A stretch of DNA of 64,000 bases from Todiramphus chloris collaris (taxonomy: Eukaryota; Chordata; Aves; Coraciiformes; Alcedinidae). Shown one piece after another: positions 47,819 to 61,432 of the stretch. Under the pieces are notes generated by a model. That model had not been told where the DNA came from and made no database searches. It saw nothing but the letters and a program-made list of their open reading frames with translations. The stretch is from positions 9,975,163-10,039,162 of the forward strand of contig JANVCC010000077.1 in assembly GCA_025345505.1 (NCBI GenBank), written 5' to 3'. Every line of letters begins with the position of its first letter. Position 1 is the stretch's first letter. Made by a program: the position numbers and the translations under genes.

Positions 47819-50611
47819 GTAAGCAAACATGAAAGATGAAGTTAGAGAGCTGGAATCACCTTGAATAATGGTGCTCCATAGAAATCACAGTTGGCATTGC
47901 TCTTATGATAATAGAGTTGCATGCAGGGGTTGGGCTATAATGAAGTTTTGCACGGTAGACCAGGGAATCTGATGTAATCAGATTGATGGAACAAAATCAG
48001 ATATTCAAGGGAGAGGCAATTAATCCTTCATTTAAGGACACTCAGATCAGCAAGACACCTAGTATTAAGGATATAAATGAGTCGTTAATGTGGGCTTCAT
48101 GATAGGTAGTTCCTGCAGAGGCATCTATCAGCTTTATATAATGGTAATTTGCAACTTCCTGAGGAGTTAGAGAAAACAGCTGATATTTTTATCAAGCTTT
48201 TGCTGCTAGTATTCACAGCAGGGCAGACCTCTTGCTCGAGGAGTAGACCTAGCTCTTTAGAAGATTGGTATCATGCTAATTCTCTTCTGAGGAAGATAGT
48301 GTGTTGGATTGGAGAAGGTAAAAGGTTGTCCCTGAGAAAGGTGATGTTGGAAAACTCCTTGTAGTATCATCCAGTGTGTAAGCCACTAGGCTACTAGCTT
48401 CAGTGCCTTGGTGTAAGATCCAGAACAAGCCACATGGTGGTCTGGGAGCTGTCTGAGGGTAGCTGCTTGGGAAATGGTAACTCTAAGTAGATGTTTTAAA
48501 TCCTGCCCTTCACTCAAATGTCCCTGTTTCATTCCAGTCTTCAGGAGAGCACTTGTGTAGACAGTAAGACCAAGGCCCTCTTTTGAGAGTAGGTATCTGG
48601 CCCATACAACTAGTAAAACATAACTAGAAGAAAGCTAACATCTATTTATAACAGATTTCTTATTACACATATCCAGGAAGCACATCTCCTGGGGAAACAC
48701 CCTCATCATTGTGATTTGGGCTGGTTGGAATACATGGGTGCATGTCCTCCTGTGTCATGCTCTGTTGAGACTCTTCTAATATTTTTGTTATTAAATTGTC
48801 CAAGATTCCATGGATCAGAGAGAACATATGTGAGAGTCCTGTAGATAGAAAGGTGCGGGGAGCATTTATGTGAGAGAATCCTGAACCAGAAGTTATCTTT
48901 CCCATCTGGCTTTTGCCCCGTGACTGATAAGTAAAGCATCCCTGTGTCAGATACCAGAAATTAGGTTTGCCTTTCTAATATGCAAAGTGTTCTAACTTCT
49001 CAGATATGATACCTGATCTCTGAGAGATTCCTCCTTCAGAACCGTGGAGGCCTGCAGTCTGGAAGCCCTTGTCTCTGAGAAGTCTGCAGTGCCTGCTCTT
49101 GTGTATCTCACTTGGGAGTCTAGAGCAAGCTTCTGTCCTCCAAAAGGTCTAGGAGCCAAGATGAGAGGCTAGTCTGAGATTTTTGTGAAAGCAAATTGGC
49201 ATTTTTACCTGGAATCACTTATGCATCCTGCCTTGAGGGACAGCAGTGCTGTATGCATGGTTAAGGCAAGGTTGTTGCTAACAAGTATGTGGCTCAAGGC
49301 TTGACTCAATAGCAGATCTTCATTAGATGTCTATTCCGGAGTAATAGGGGGTACTTAATGTACCCATCTTAAATTAGCAGGCAGGCAGGAGTGCACAGCC
49401 TTTACATGAGCAGTTGAAGATGCATAATCTTGTTAAGGAAAGTCTTACAGCCAGCACCTCCAATCTCCAACAAGATGTAGCTACTGGTTCCTATTCATGG
49501 ACAATTTTGCCAGTCCTTTTTGAGAGATTGCTTCCAGATAAATTCCATAATTCAATCCCAAGTACCAATCTTTTCCTCCCTGCTTGCATCCCTACAGCAA
49601 CTGTACAGAACAGAGATGTTGCTGTGCCACGTTTGCCTCACGTAGCAGATATCCACTTGGTCTACAATAATCTCCAGGCAGAGTGACAACCCTAACCTGG
49701 GCCCCAAAGCAGCATTTGAAGAAGGGGACGTAACAGGAATTTCTTTCATTTGTCATCATCTCTCCCTTGGGAAAATCCTGAAGGGGTGCTGGAAATTTAT
49801 TGCTAAAAACCTAATTCAGATAGAAAGTATAACTGTGGTGCTGATTAGCATGAAAAGGTCCTTATTAATGTTTTTCATGCACTGTATGGCTAGTGGCAAC
49901 TTAAACCTTGAAGGCCATTAGTCATAGTGTTAAGACCCTAATTTAACTATCCATTTCCCAGAGAACTATGTCAACAGCTGTCTCCCTTCTTCTTTGTCTT
50001 TTTTACTGTTCCCAAGAGGGAAGGTGCTGCCTATGGAGGTGGCCTCAAGGATGTGGGCAGTTACACCTATGAGGAGTCCTGTTGGATGTGCAAACCTAAG
50101 AACATGAATGAGCGTTTCCAGAAATGAGGCACCCCTGAGAACCTGCAACAGGCAGGTGCAGGGTTTGGAAAGTAGGATCAAGACATATTGCACTGCCTCT
50201 GTCTCATGTTGAAACGGATTAAGGAGAAGAGGCAAATTATTGCATCCAATTTGGACCAAATTCCTCCTTAGAAGATGATTATTAAGTAAACTATGGAAAC
50301 ATGGATTTTTGGAATGAATTTTACTTTTCTCTTTAAGTTTAATATATTAATTAAACATTTGTACTATTTTCCCCCAAATAGTGAACAGTCTACAGTGTTA
50401 CTAAATCAAGTGTTTGAGACAAACATTTAACGTGGTTATGTATTTATAATGATTACATAGGCCTTCATAACTACTAACATTGGTTATTTTTTTTTAGTTT
50501 ATTTCTGACTTTATTACCAAATCAGATCAAAGTTATGTACCTAACTTCCTTATGAAAAGTAGTTGATGTAGTCTACAACAAAAATAAACCCTGTTCTGGG
50601 TAGGGATGAAT

Positions 50612-50626
50612 GTAGTAGTAGTAGTA
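50612..50626 (+). repeat. (GTA)5 microsatellite
   Basis: Five perfect GTA units. This is a short simple repeat. Confidence 0.95.
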
Positions 50627-51062
50627 ACTATGATAAAGGAGAAAACAAAACAAAAACTTACTGTAGATCAATCTTTTTCTTTCCTTCAATATTTCCTATG
50701 CAGTTAGACCTACTCTGTTTTTATTGGTAGCTTTCCATAGTCATGTCTGATAGACATAATCATTGTTTTGGAGAAAGATATTTACCTTAGTGATGGAGTA
50801 ATTCACTTAAAATTAAAAAAGTTTTCTGTGTTGTCAACAAAAATGTTGTCCTATTTCTTGTTCATTATAAATATGGAGAGTAAATTATCCTGGTTTTCTT
50901 TACAGTGTGATTTAACATAGTCAAGAACTTTATGATGTCTCTCTCTTTTCATCTCTAGATTAAGCAGTCCCAGTTCCTGAATAATTTGTTCTCACTGCAC
51001 AGGAATATGCAGTAACTATATTGTATAATGATACCCACAGAATGTTATTCTGAAAGTGTGTG

Positions 51063-51096
51063 TATGACAGACTATCAGATATGACAGACTCTATGA
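51063..51096 (+). repeat. 17-bp tandem duplication, two copies
   Basis: Two adjacent 17-bp units both start TATGACAGACT and differ in the last bases (ATCAGA versus CTATGA). This is probably a local slippage duplication. Confidence 0.75.
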
Positions 51097-51193
51097 ATAA
51101 GAAAGTAAGTATTAAATGGAACAGGAGAGAAACTTAAAGTGATACAGTAGGGTATGAAATAATGTATGTACTGACACTATTTAGAAATAATGG

Positions 51194-51226
51194 TAAAAAA
51201 AAAAAAACCCAAACCCAACAAAAAAG
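51194..51226 (+). repeat. A/C-rich tract (complement of the T/G tract type)
   Basis: A13, CCC, AAACCCAACAAAAAAGG. On the minus strand this reads as T/G with GGGTTTGGG words, like the plus-strand tracts at 21342 and 38442. Confidence 0.88.
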
Positions 51227-54200
51227 GAAGAGTGAAACTGGGATAACACTCTGAGCTTTCAGAAATCTTTTCCCATCCAGGCATAAAGGAAGGGGTTTGT
51301 GATGTTCAGGAAGGTCAAGGCTAATTCCAAAGATGTCACAATTGCTAAAGGGTGACCCATAGATGGAGAGGGTGTCTATCAGAGGGACACAGACACTTTG
51401 TCAAGAAGATAAATATATAAATCGGTGTTGAAGAAATTTTAAAGATAGAACAAATAAACATTAATGAAATGGAACTAGGGAAAATCCTGCCTCCTTAGGA
51501 GAGTGGGGATTGATTAACTATAACTCTGCTAAAAAAAAAAAACTGAAATATCAGTGACCTAATGACAGGAAGTGGCATAGAATTAGGCGAAAAGAATCCA
51601 GACTTTTGGAGCAAAAATCTTGGGGGAAGAAAGATGGAAGGCTGCCTGTGATTTCTCCTTGATGAATAACAGCGTCAATTTAAGAATGACTCCTTTTTCT
51701 GATCAGAAGCCTTTATCTGCCTTGTGTGACAGTTATTGGGCTCTTTCAGGTGTTTAGACAGGAACACGTTCATACCATATTGGTTGGGGTGCAAAGGTAT
51801 GAGACAATACTGGTGACTAAGGATAGGAAGTAATGATGTTTCACTAGTTTTGTCTTAACCCAACAAAGAAAGAACACAGTCTGAGGCAAATGGAATGTGG
51901 GGCCAAGATGAAGAGAGTAGATAGTCACCATGAAGTGATAATGAGTTACACCCAGTGTAGTCCCCTAAAAAAAGAATAAAAATAATTTCACAGTATTTTT
52001 GATCATTTTTCTGTAAACTCCGGTTCCCTTTCAGCAAATTAAAAGTTGATTGTAATAAAACAAGAAAGTACAATTGCTTCTGAATGTTGTTAAGAGAAGA
52101 CTTCAATTTCCTAGGGAACAGATAAACCAAGCATCAAAGTACAGCGGCATGGCATTTCTCTTTATTTTTAATTCTTCATGTCACATTTTCATTGGACACA
52201 TCAGAGGAAGCAGCAGGCAGGCTGTTTTGGCTTTAATGTTTAAGAAATAGAAGAAATAGATAATTCGACTTCAAGCAGATCAGCATAAAAGGTGCTGGTT
52301 TAGGGGAGCGAGTAACGCTAGGTACTCAAGTGTAGAAACCTCGTATTTCTATTTAGCTGCTTTTCTTTGCTAGATTTCTTGAGGCTGCCAGCAGCAATCA
52401 CTTTGTAAAACAGAAAACAAAATGGTCATTGAAAGTTCACTTAAAAATGCAACTTTCAGAATAAAGCTAGGCATACACATTCCAGAAAAAGAAGTTATGC
52501 AAGCCTAATGGATTAGGTTGAAAAGAAAGAGATAGCGGGTGTGATTAATCAAAGGGAAAAGTGCTGAAGGAGCTTCATTGAATGTCTGAGGAAAAAAGAA
52601 CTTGTATTAACAGGAAAAAGAAAACCCCAAACCACTGAAATCCAAATCAAAACTGGATCAGAAATCAAAAAAAACTTTAAAATGTAAAGAAATGGAGACA
52701 AAGTCCTATGCTGGGACAGATGCAGAGGCTGAGACCCTCTGCATAGAGGGAAGATATTGCAGGCACGGTGCTGCAGGGGTGACCTGGTGTTGCTTGTGTG
52801 TGATGCTGGACAGGAGGCAGAGGAGGGAAACCATTTGATAATATGCAAAGTAAAAATAAAAAAAATCCACCAACCACAATAACCAGCATCCAACCCCCAT
52901 CTAGCTCTGTATTTCTGCAATTCAGAAGTTAGTGTAAATGGTTCAACCTCCAGATACTTAAACCAGATCAAAATAAAAGCATGAACTTAATGAGTCCACG
53001 ACAGAAGCAGCTCTAGCATCAGAAGTATTTCCATCTATGTTTCTTATGGTATTTATCTTTTTAGCTGAATCTTTTCATGTGAAGTCTCAACCACTTGTTT
53101 TTCCTCATTTTTAGCTTTGAAGAAGAGATCTGATCTACCAAGACATCAGGCTTTTATTACTTATGAATTTATGGCATTCCTACTGCAGCTCTGTTAGTAA
53201 AACAATGCGCAGGATACAATGAGGAGAGAGTGCAAGAGTTTGTTCAGAGGAAATATTGCCATGTAGCAAGATCATTGCCATACTGCTAATGCACACTTAT
53301 GTGGTGGGAATATATGACATTATTTTTAAAAGGTTTATCTTTCCAGTCTTCTAAGGAGGAAAGAGAAAGTTAAAAATATAATCAAGAGTAGAGGCAGATA
53401 TAGCGTATATATATAGTACTGTTATAAAATAGGCTAGAGTTTCAAATTGTTAGGAATGTGAGCACATTCTCTTGATCTTTAAAAAAGATAATTCTTTCTT
53501 TTTAAGAGTAAATTCTGAATTTTGATTCCTAATTAAATGCTCTAGAACCTGCACAAGACTTTAGCTATCTGCTGTGTTAAAGAAAGATTAATATCTTTTG
53601 CTTTCCACACTGCATTAGAGCAGGACTTCTGTAGATGAGGTCCATCTCCCTAAGGCTTGGTCCTAAGCTGGAAAAAAGCTCCATTTTCCAACTGAAAATG
53701 TAAAATTATATTCTAACTTGATTTTTCTTATTCTTTGGGCTCTCTTGTGTGTCTGCTTGAGGGGCAAAGGGCTGAAGAGCTAGACCAGTTGTTTCCACAG
53801 TTCAACCACATAGCAGGATGATTTTGCTTTCCTTTCTTCAGATGTCTTGTTTGATCCCATCATATTATGTTACAAAGACCCTATGGTTCTTGAGAACCTC
53901 TCCTAACAGATTCACACTCCACTATATGAAAGGATAATCCATCCATTTAGATATGATGTTGGCAAAATCCCTAAGTAGTAAATTCCCTTGACACCTTCTC
54001 AAAGTCTGAACGCTAAGCAACTCATCCACTTTCAGAGTAGATTTTAATTCTGCTAATTAATTTGTAAAGCAATTAACTTAGCCATGTAAATTCAGCATGC
54101 TTTGAGGAATTGACTAAAAAACCACATGGATTTAAAAAATAGCTACAAGGCATAGCTATGTTAAATTTCCAGTTTTTAAAACTAACCTTACAACCACATA

Positions 54201-54853
54201 AACATCTTCTTAAATTATACAGATCATAAAATAAAATACATGTGTTTAACTGATCTTTGTTGCTTTGGAAAGCTGAGAAGTTTACATTTGGAAATGTTCC
54301 TACGAAGCAAAACTTGCTTTGTTATATAGATTAGTAGACTTAGTTCTTTGTTCATGCCACATTTAGTGCTGTAAGTGTTTTTCTAATTACACCTGATTTA
54401 TATGTAACATTGAGCTCTGTTGTGCAGATGCTGAGCTCTGTTATGAATGGGTCAGTAGTAGATCAATCCTGATTAACTTTCAACATTTCTTTTATGGATC
54501 TACTGCTAGTCAAGGTATAATTCTGACTATGCAGCATGACAGGGTCATGTCCCTGGCACATCAACAGGCCTATTTACTTTCCTCTCTGGCTTCTATATGA
54601 GGTTAGAATATATGGAAGCATTTGCAGCATAAGGCTGCAAGCGTTTTATTTCCTTTAAGCCTTAACTGTAGCTGTTGCTCATAAATCATTGCCATTTAAT
54701 TGCAATAGCTACACATAATGTTAACAGCTATTAAGAAAAGACTAAGTTTTCATCTGTGGTATGGTCATGTGGGTTCTTTCATGGCCTTTGATGGAATCAT
54801 TCATGTGAACAAAGAAATGGACTATAATGTTTGTGGAACTGAGGTCTGCACTG

Positions 54854-54874
54854 AGCATCCTCAAAGAGGATGCT
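54854..54874. repeat. Perfect 9-bp hairpin with AAA loop
   Basis: AGCATCCTC (54854-54862) and GAGGATGCT (54866-54874) are fully complementary across a 3-base loop. It lies between two AT-rich blocks that look like candidate conserved elements. Confidence 0.9.
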
Positions 54875-56015
54875 TATTTGTTTAAATTCTGACTTCACGG
54901 GACTTGAAAATAAAGAAAACAGGCTCCACAAACCTCACAAAGACATTTCATTAGGCTTAACATTTATAAAAGCTTATTTATGAAAATGTATCATGTGTAG
55001 TTAAGGCATAATTAGACCAAAGCACTGCTACTTTGTAGATACGGTAGAATTGGCTTAGCAAGCTGGCATGCAGAAGACATTTTGTGCTTCAGTAAGTCAA
55101 GTTCATTTTTTCATTTAGGAAAATTAGCAGATAATTATGTTTAGTGCATTGCAAGTGTATAAGATCAACTCATTGCAGGAGAAATCAGGCTGTATTGCAG
55201 GCAGCTTTGGCTATTGAGCTGCTCAATTAGCTGTTATCCCTCTTTGGGTCATGAGACAGCAGATCTGATGTGCATCATGAGATTCAGCTTGTAGCAGGTA
55301 CTGTGCATTCACCTCAGATTTAGTGTATGGATAATATGTTAATATGAAAGGAAACAGACTTTCCTGGACTTGTTTTGGCTTTGTACTTAGCTTCTAAAGG
55401 GGCAGCTGGCTTCAATTCAGAAGTCCTGTGGCACCAAACAGACATGTTTACATCTGTCGGTATAGACTTAACTTCCACCCGTCCCTGTCTCCCTCCCACC
55501 AATCTCTGCTGAGCTGCAGGTGAATTGTTAGCACCTTCCGAATATGCATCTTAACAGGGAAGTTGCACACTGGGGATGGGAAGGTTCACTCATGACTCAA
55601 TCACTAGTCACTAGGGACTTAAAGTCTCAGACCTTGACCACAACCTTCAGAGAAGCTGCTTTCCTTTCTCAAGGTCAATACCTAAGGCATATGTTTGAAT
55701 GTACATTTTAAAGTTGGGGGGTTTTTTTGTTGGCAAATGTTAAGGGCATCATTCTAGGCGATGAGTACCCTTAGGAACTGAAGCTGAAGCTTTTCTCCTA
55801 ACTCTTCATGAAGACTTGGTAAAATATTTACCTTGTTTCCTTTGCCAATAATCCTAGTTCTGGCAGCATTCTCTAAAGGTGATCTAGGAGACACAGTAGC
55901 TATGTCTGTTATCTGAAGAGAAATAAGATACATGAAAATACTTATTTGGAAAGTGTGTTGTGCTGATTTGTAGGTGGTTCAGAGCCCTTTGCATATTTAC
56001 TTCCTAATCAAGGAG

Positions 56016-56045
56016 GAGACATGGGTGGGGTGAGACATGGGTGAG
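56016..56045 (+). repeat. 16-bp tandem duplication
   Basis: GAGACATGGGTGGGGT (56016-56031) is followed directly by GAGACATGGGTGAG. This is a short local duplication. Confidence 0.8.
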
Positions 56046-57705
56046 CACTGTTCAACTCAAGCTTGGTCAGTACACACATCCTGGATTTCTAGCCAACTTT
56101 CATGGAAGCTACAACATGCAGAAGCAATTATTTCGACCTAGGGTGGGTATTCTTTGGTATAAGTTGTATAGCTTTAGTCTTTTTCTTAGTCATTTGTATT
56201 ACTGAGAGATTTGAGGCAGGTGCCCAGATTCACATCTATCTACAAGGTTCATTGTTCTTCTTTTTTTCTTTTATGATAATGACTGTTGTGAAAGAACCAT
56301 GAAGCTGATTTTAAAAAAAAAAAGCCATTTAACATTGATTAATGTTGCTATTATGGACTGTTTCAAAGTAGAAATTGGCCTCTCAATCCTCATAGGCAAT
56401 TACAGGAAAAGAGTTTATAAAAAACTTAGTCCTGATAGTAGTTTACATGGATATGAAGATTGATACCATCATCCCTTAATGCCAAATCAATGCAAAGAAT
56501 TTAAAGGATTAGAATATTGATGTATAAAATTAGTTGATGTGACATTGGATTAAATTATTTTCCCGATCATAACATTTTTAATTTAATAACACCAAAACCA
56601 ATGATTTTTTTCCTTCGAGTATTCATTGAAATTTAATTTTTGCCTAAAATATAGTTTATCTTTAAATAAAATCATTGATAAATGAGTTTGACAATACAGC
56701 AGGTTGTTCTTTTTTTTTTTTTTTTTCCTCTTGAATTTTCATTTTGAATACTTTTAGGAATTCTGTGTTATAAAGATATATCTTTGGTCACAAAATATTT
56801 AAATGAAATATTTGACTTCATAAAGGTTTGCAAGTTATACATTGCTAAGATTGTAAAAATATTCAGAGCGCAGAAGAGTTGAACTAAGAAATAGTTTCTC
56901 CTTATTAAAGGAAAAATCTCAGTGTCACCATAGGGTCTGAATCTTTAAGTGTTCATGTGAATCAATCTGAGAAAGTTAATTTGAACATGAATTAATTTGT
57001 AATTGTTTCATATAGCACCATCAGATTTTTTTTTTCCCCACAAATAAAAATGAATGGGGTTTGAATCCACCCTGTTAAAAGCCATCTTAAACATAACCAA
57101 ATACTTGAAATTTGAGGAATCTCTGATATTAAAAAGTGTTACATTTGATATGTGTCCACATAAAAACACATGAAAGGGTTACTACAACCTATGAGGAAAA
57201 AAATGAATGAACTACAATTTGATTTTCACATGAAAGAGATAATTACTTAAAACGAGATATGTTCCATGCTTTCAGTTAATCTGAAGCTGTATTTCTTTCT
57301 GTGAAAAAGAAGAAAAAAAGAAAAAGGACAAGAAGTGCCTACTTTGCCTTTGCTTTGTTCTCTAATTTAGGCTGCAACCTTTCTTTGCAGATTCTTTTAG
57401 TGTATTATGAAGTATTCCTCCAGTGTATATGCGTCTCTGTGTCTGCGTGTATGAATATAAAAGTTTGATATATGGAATATAGAATTAGACTGTCACTTGT
57501 ATCCAAGAGGGACGTTAGATACCTATACCATAGATATAGTAGGTGAAATAATATCATCCATCTGTAAGCTAATTTGGTATCTGCAGACCAAGAGAATATA
57601 ACCTGGAGTTTGAAATATAATGTCTAGAAAATATAATTCTGGTGTCAGTTCAGACAACATCAAGTTGATCATTAACATGGACATTTTGATCACGGGAGAA
57701 CTTAC

Positions 57706-57855
57706 AGTCTTGTTTAATTCATGTTGATGGAATTCCACATTCTTCTGTGACTGGTCTACATCGTCTGAAATTTTGGAACAATTTGTGCGGGCTTTAGTCA
57801 TCAGCTGATAAATCTGCTCATAAGATTGGTTTCCCAAAGGATTTTGTGTGACTAA
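57706..57855 (-). other. Exon-like open segment, minus strand (unproven)
   Basis: An open frame runs uninterrupted for 111 codons on the minus strand after a TAA stop (57859-57861). Within it, a 150-nt segment of 50 codons lies between a possible acceptor (GTAAAAG, ending at 57856) and a good donor (GACT followed by GTAAGT, intron starting at 57705). Both ends fall between codons (phase 0). The 50 residues are hydrophilic, begin LVTQNPLGNQSYEQIYQLMT and end with EFHQHELNKT. They include one Cys and N-glycosylation-like NCS and NKT sites. Against it, the acceptor has a poor pyrimidine tract, I recognise no family, and no second exon is visible. It could be chance. Confidence 0.2.
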
Positions 57856-58917
57856 CTTTTACAGAACTGTCAGATTGACTCATTCCTTTCATCCCCTAAG
57901 TTAGGATGGGCTATTTCTTCGGATCTTCACATGTAGAGATCTTGTGATGTGCGGTGCTGCTCCTTCTTCCTCCTCTTTTCATCCCTATGCCACCCTGGGT
58001 AGTGTGGCTTTTGCCAGGTGTTACCAGCTGACATCCAGCCTCTGTGGCCTCTCACAAAACCACCCCAGTCCTCGTGAGAGATTCCCATTATGTGAGACCA
58101 GCAGGATCCTTTAAACCCTTAGCACAGACCACAGAATTTCAAGATGTGTCAGTTGTGGCTTTCCCTCTCTGAGTGCACTCTTCCAGGCAGGTTATGTTGG
58201 TCTGTGTTCTTCATAATCATAGGAAAAGCCAGAACCTTTCTGTTTTCCTGTAGCCAAAAGTAACAACTTTAGATCTCAAGCAATATTGCATGTGAATGAT
58301 TTTATGTTCAGCAGTATGATGATGCAAGCCATAGTAATGCTGAATATTGTGATAGACAGATGTAGACGATTATTTAAAATGTTTTTTATAATTAAACTGC
58401 CCAGTTCCATTAGCTTATAAGTTCTACTACTTAGCATAACTAATAGGAATTTTATGGGGAATCAATTAGGCTGTGAAAGCATTTTCACTAGCTCTTATGA
58501 TCCTGAAAGATAAGAATTCAGGAGGAGAAATGAAGGTTCTCCTATCTCAGAATTCAAACAAATTATGAATCTGTTTCAGGGAGCAGATATGAACCTTCAT
58601 TTTTTTTATAGACAAGCTGTTTGGAAAAAAAACCCCACACTAAACCAAAAAGCTTAAATCAATGAAACTACCCATGAAATAACACAAAATGGCTTGAATA
58701 GCCTGACCCAAAGCAATTAAATCTATAGCTAAAATACTGGCAGGCTTGTGGCAATGGCTGAGATGAAGCAAAGTGTTCATGGAAAGCTGCTTAGTGCTAG
58801 GATTAGAGTAATGGATGCCTTGAATTGGGCTGATTTGGTCCTTAGGGTAGAAATGCAGGAAATAGGGTGTAGTTTTGTGGAATTACATAATTGCAATTTT
58901 TCTCTTATTGCTAAGCA

Positions 58918-58947
58918 GGTTTTTTTTTTGGTTTTGTTTTTTTTTGA
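58918..58947 (+). repeat. Short T/G tract
   Basis: GGTTTTTTTTTTGGTTTTGT followed by T9. This is a small example of the T/G low-complexity type seen elsewhere in the window. Confidence 0.85.
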
Positions 58948-59674
58948 AGCTTAGGACAGAAATGTAAGAGGATTTATAACTGAATTAGGAACTAGGATCT
59001 CATAACAGTAGGGGCTTTGCATGTAAATTGGTGATGGCAGGGAAAACCTGACCATCTAAAGCCCACAGGCTGGCAAGAAAACAAATTAATCTGATATGAG
59101 GTTCACTTGCTTTTTCAGTCCAAGCGAATTCTGTGGCATGTTTCTGAGGTATAAAATTTAAACAGAAGCAGCCAGAGTCATGTTTTTTAAGATGTGAGCA
59201 GCCTGTCAGAGCTCAGATTTTAGGTCTCTGAACTGGCAAGAGAAATTATTTTGAAACTCCTTAATTTCACTTCCACAGGGGCTTGTTTTCTCAACATCAG
59301 GGAATATGACACAGGGATCTTGTCTGTACAATAACTTTTCTTGCCTGTTTTATTTGTCATAGTTATTTTCTTTCACTTAAGATGTGCTGCTGTGAGAAGT
59401 TTTCTGTCTTCGTGTGATTTTGCTCTGTAGATACCTCTAATGTTATCAAGTTTTGACTTGCTGACGGGATACAATGCACAAAAAGAAAATATGGAGAAAT
59501 AAAAGATATTTATTGAAATAGTTTACCTACTGGTGCCACAAGTTAGACCTTAAATTACCTGCATTGAACATGGCAAGGGATATTGCCTGCAGGGTTAGTA
59601 TTATTAAATGTTACTGCTCCTGCAAAAGGCCACATAATAAAATGTGGTTCACGTTGTAACTACCTTTGATTTTT

Positions 59675-59717
59675 GTAATAGCAGTAGTAATAGCAACAGT
59701 AATAATAGCAATAAAAA
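59675..59717 (+). repeat. Degenerate TAATAGCA-type repeat
   Basis: Words GTAATAGCAGTA, GTAATAGCAACA, GTAATAATAGCAATA succeed each other. This is an imperfect trinucleotide-based array of about 43 bp. Confidence 0.8.
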
Positions 59718-59986
59718 TCCCCAAATTTGTTTGGTTTTTTTAGTGAATGACACATTCTCATTGTCTGCAGTAGCTTTCATTTCCTCATAGTCCAGATACT
59801 TTTGATTCCTTCCTTTTTACTTCCTCAGATACTATTTTCTGAAGCATAGCTGTGGGTCCTTTTTAAAATCTTATAATTAAGTAACTGTCAATAAGTTAAC
59901 TACTATCTAATCTGTTCTGCCTATACAATGCACATGCAGTACTAAAGGCAAAAAACATTACTGTTACTGATAAAGCTAATAAAAAA

Positions 59987-60178
59987 CGTGGTGAGGCATT
60001 GGAATGGGTTGCCCGGGGAGGTTGTTGATTCCCCATCCCTGGAAGTGTTCAAAGCCAGGTTGGATGGGGCTTTGAGCAACCTGGTCTAGTGGAAGGTGTC
60101 CTTGCCCATGACAGGGGAGTAGGAACTAGATGATCTTTAGGGCCCCTTCCAACACAAATCATGCTGTGATTCTATGAT
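59987..60178 (+). mobile_element. CR1 LINE fragment, 3' end, plus strand, best-preserved tail
   Basis: Blocks in order are GTGAGGCATTGGAATGGGTT (59991), GCCCGGGGAGGTTG, CCATCCCTGGAAGTGTTCAA, GGTTGGATGGGGCTTTGAGC, AACCTGGTCTAGTGGAAGG, AGATGATCTTTAGGG and CCCCTTCCAACACAAATCAT. It ends in TGTGATTCTATGAT, the ATTCTRTG-type terminus. By eye it is the least mutated CR1 tail here, so it is likely one of the younger insertions in the window. Confidence 0.97.
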
Positions 60179-61432
60179 AAAATGTCATAAAATGTTGGGA
60201 TTTTTTTCAAAAGCTCCTTCCAAAACCCTCTAGAAGCAGCCAAGGGATTTGGATGTGTAGCTGAATGTTTTGGTTTGGTTTTAATCTCTGGAAAACTGTA
60301 AGTGAAAGGATCATCATTCTCTCTAAGAAAAAAAATATGAGTGAGTGGAGGGATTTAGATAGTAACAGAACTGTTCCCTCTGAAGTTTGTATTCTAGGCA
60401 AACATAACAGTCATTTCATTTATTATGATTTAAGAACCCCACCTTGCTACTGCATGTTTTATTCACTGGTGGTTCAGGAGTGTTCTACTCATGTGGTTGA
60501 TCCAAAGATGACTTTTCACACATCCACAAATGCTTTCACCTGAAAAACAGCCAGAGCAGTCCCAAGACACCTCTAATGTTGCCTGATCCAAATCATTCTC
60601 TCTCAAACCTCAGAGTCTGCCTAAGGGCACTCTCCATCAGTGCCCTCCTTATCCCATGCTACATACTCTGAATTTATGTGGAGACTGATGACCTCAAGAT
60701 TTTTCTGGTATGTAGAGAACACATTTCTCATAGACTAGATTACAAATTAATCAGGAGAGACTTTTATCTCTGATCTTCATTTTAGTGCTACAACAGTGGT
60801 TTAGGTCCCATGGCCCCTGTCAGACTCATACAGATGTGTACTGCCAACTGCAGTGGTTCTGTCTTTGTACCCTAGAGAGTGCTTTGGACCCTCAAGATGA
60901 TGCTGAAATGGAAGGAAGCCTCTTGAATCTGGTTCGTTTCCACCAGATTTGTTATTTCTAATTCATTCTCTTAAATGAGACTAGTAAACGGGTATGAGAT
61001 CCTCAGAACAAATTCCCAGAGAGGCATTCTTAAAGGCTCAGATGTTGAACCAAGGGGTTTTTTTGTCATTTAATTTCAGTATTTCTTACTTGATCTAGAT
61101 ATGCAGGGCATTACACTTAAAATCTTGGCAGACACGAGTGTGTCCATAAGCTGCTATGCTACAATTCCTGCCATTCTGTTAAATCCCACCAGACACTTTT
61201 CTTTTTTGCTTCTTGGGTTTTTAAGGCTTTGTTAAATATGATTAAGGAATTATTAAGACATTTATCTACAGGGCTTTGTTTGATCAGCTGTAATTTGTGG
61301 CATATATTAGTAAGGAAATGAGCATGCTCATTGGGTAGTAACGGACCGTGCGTGTTTAGCGTGCAATGTGTGTGCAGGCTCATTCCTCTGGCAGAGTTCA
61401 CTACTCTTTATGAAATCAAAAGAAATCATGAA
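60179..61432. other. Unique non-coding sequence
   Basis: I recognise no gene or repeat. Open frames are at most 92 codons (60265-60543, plus strand) without a domain. Confidence 0.6.

Larger units (their letters stand above)
47230..59986. other. Long, mostly unique AT-rich stretch
   Basis: Over 12.7 kb I recognise no interspersed repeat. Items listed separately are a CpG/E-box cluster (47658), short tandem duplications (51063, 56016), simple repeats, a hairpin (54854) and an exon-like segment (57706). The remaining open frames, at most 140 codons (52549-52971, minus), have no domain. AT-rich blocks at 54620-54725 and 55140-55285 have TAATTA/CAATTA-type words in non-repetitive context and are candidates for conserved non-coding elements, but I cannot test conservation. 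Confidence 0.5.
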
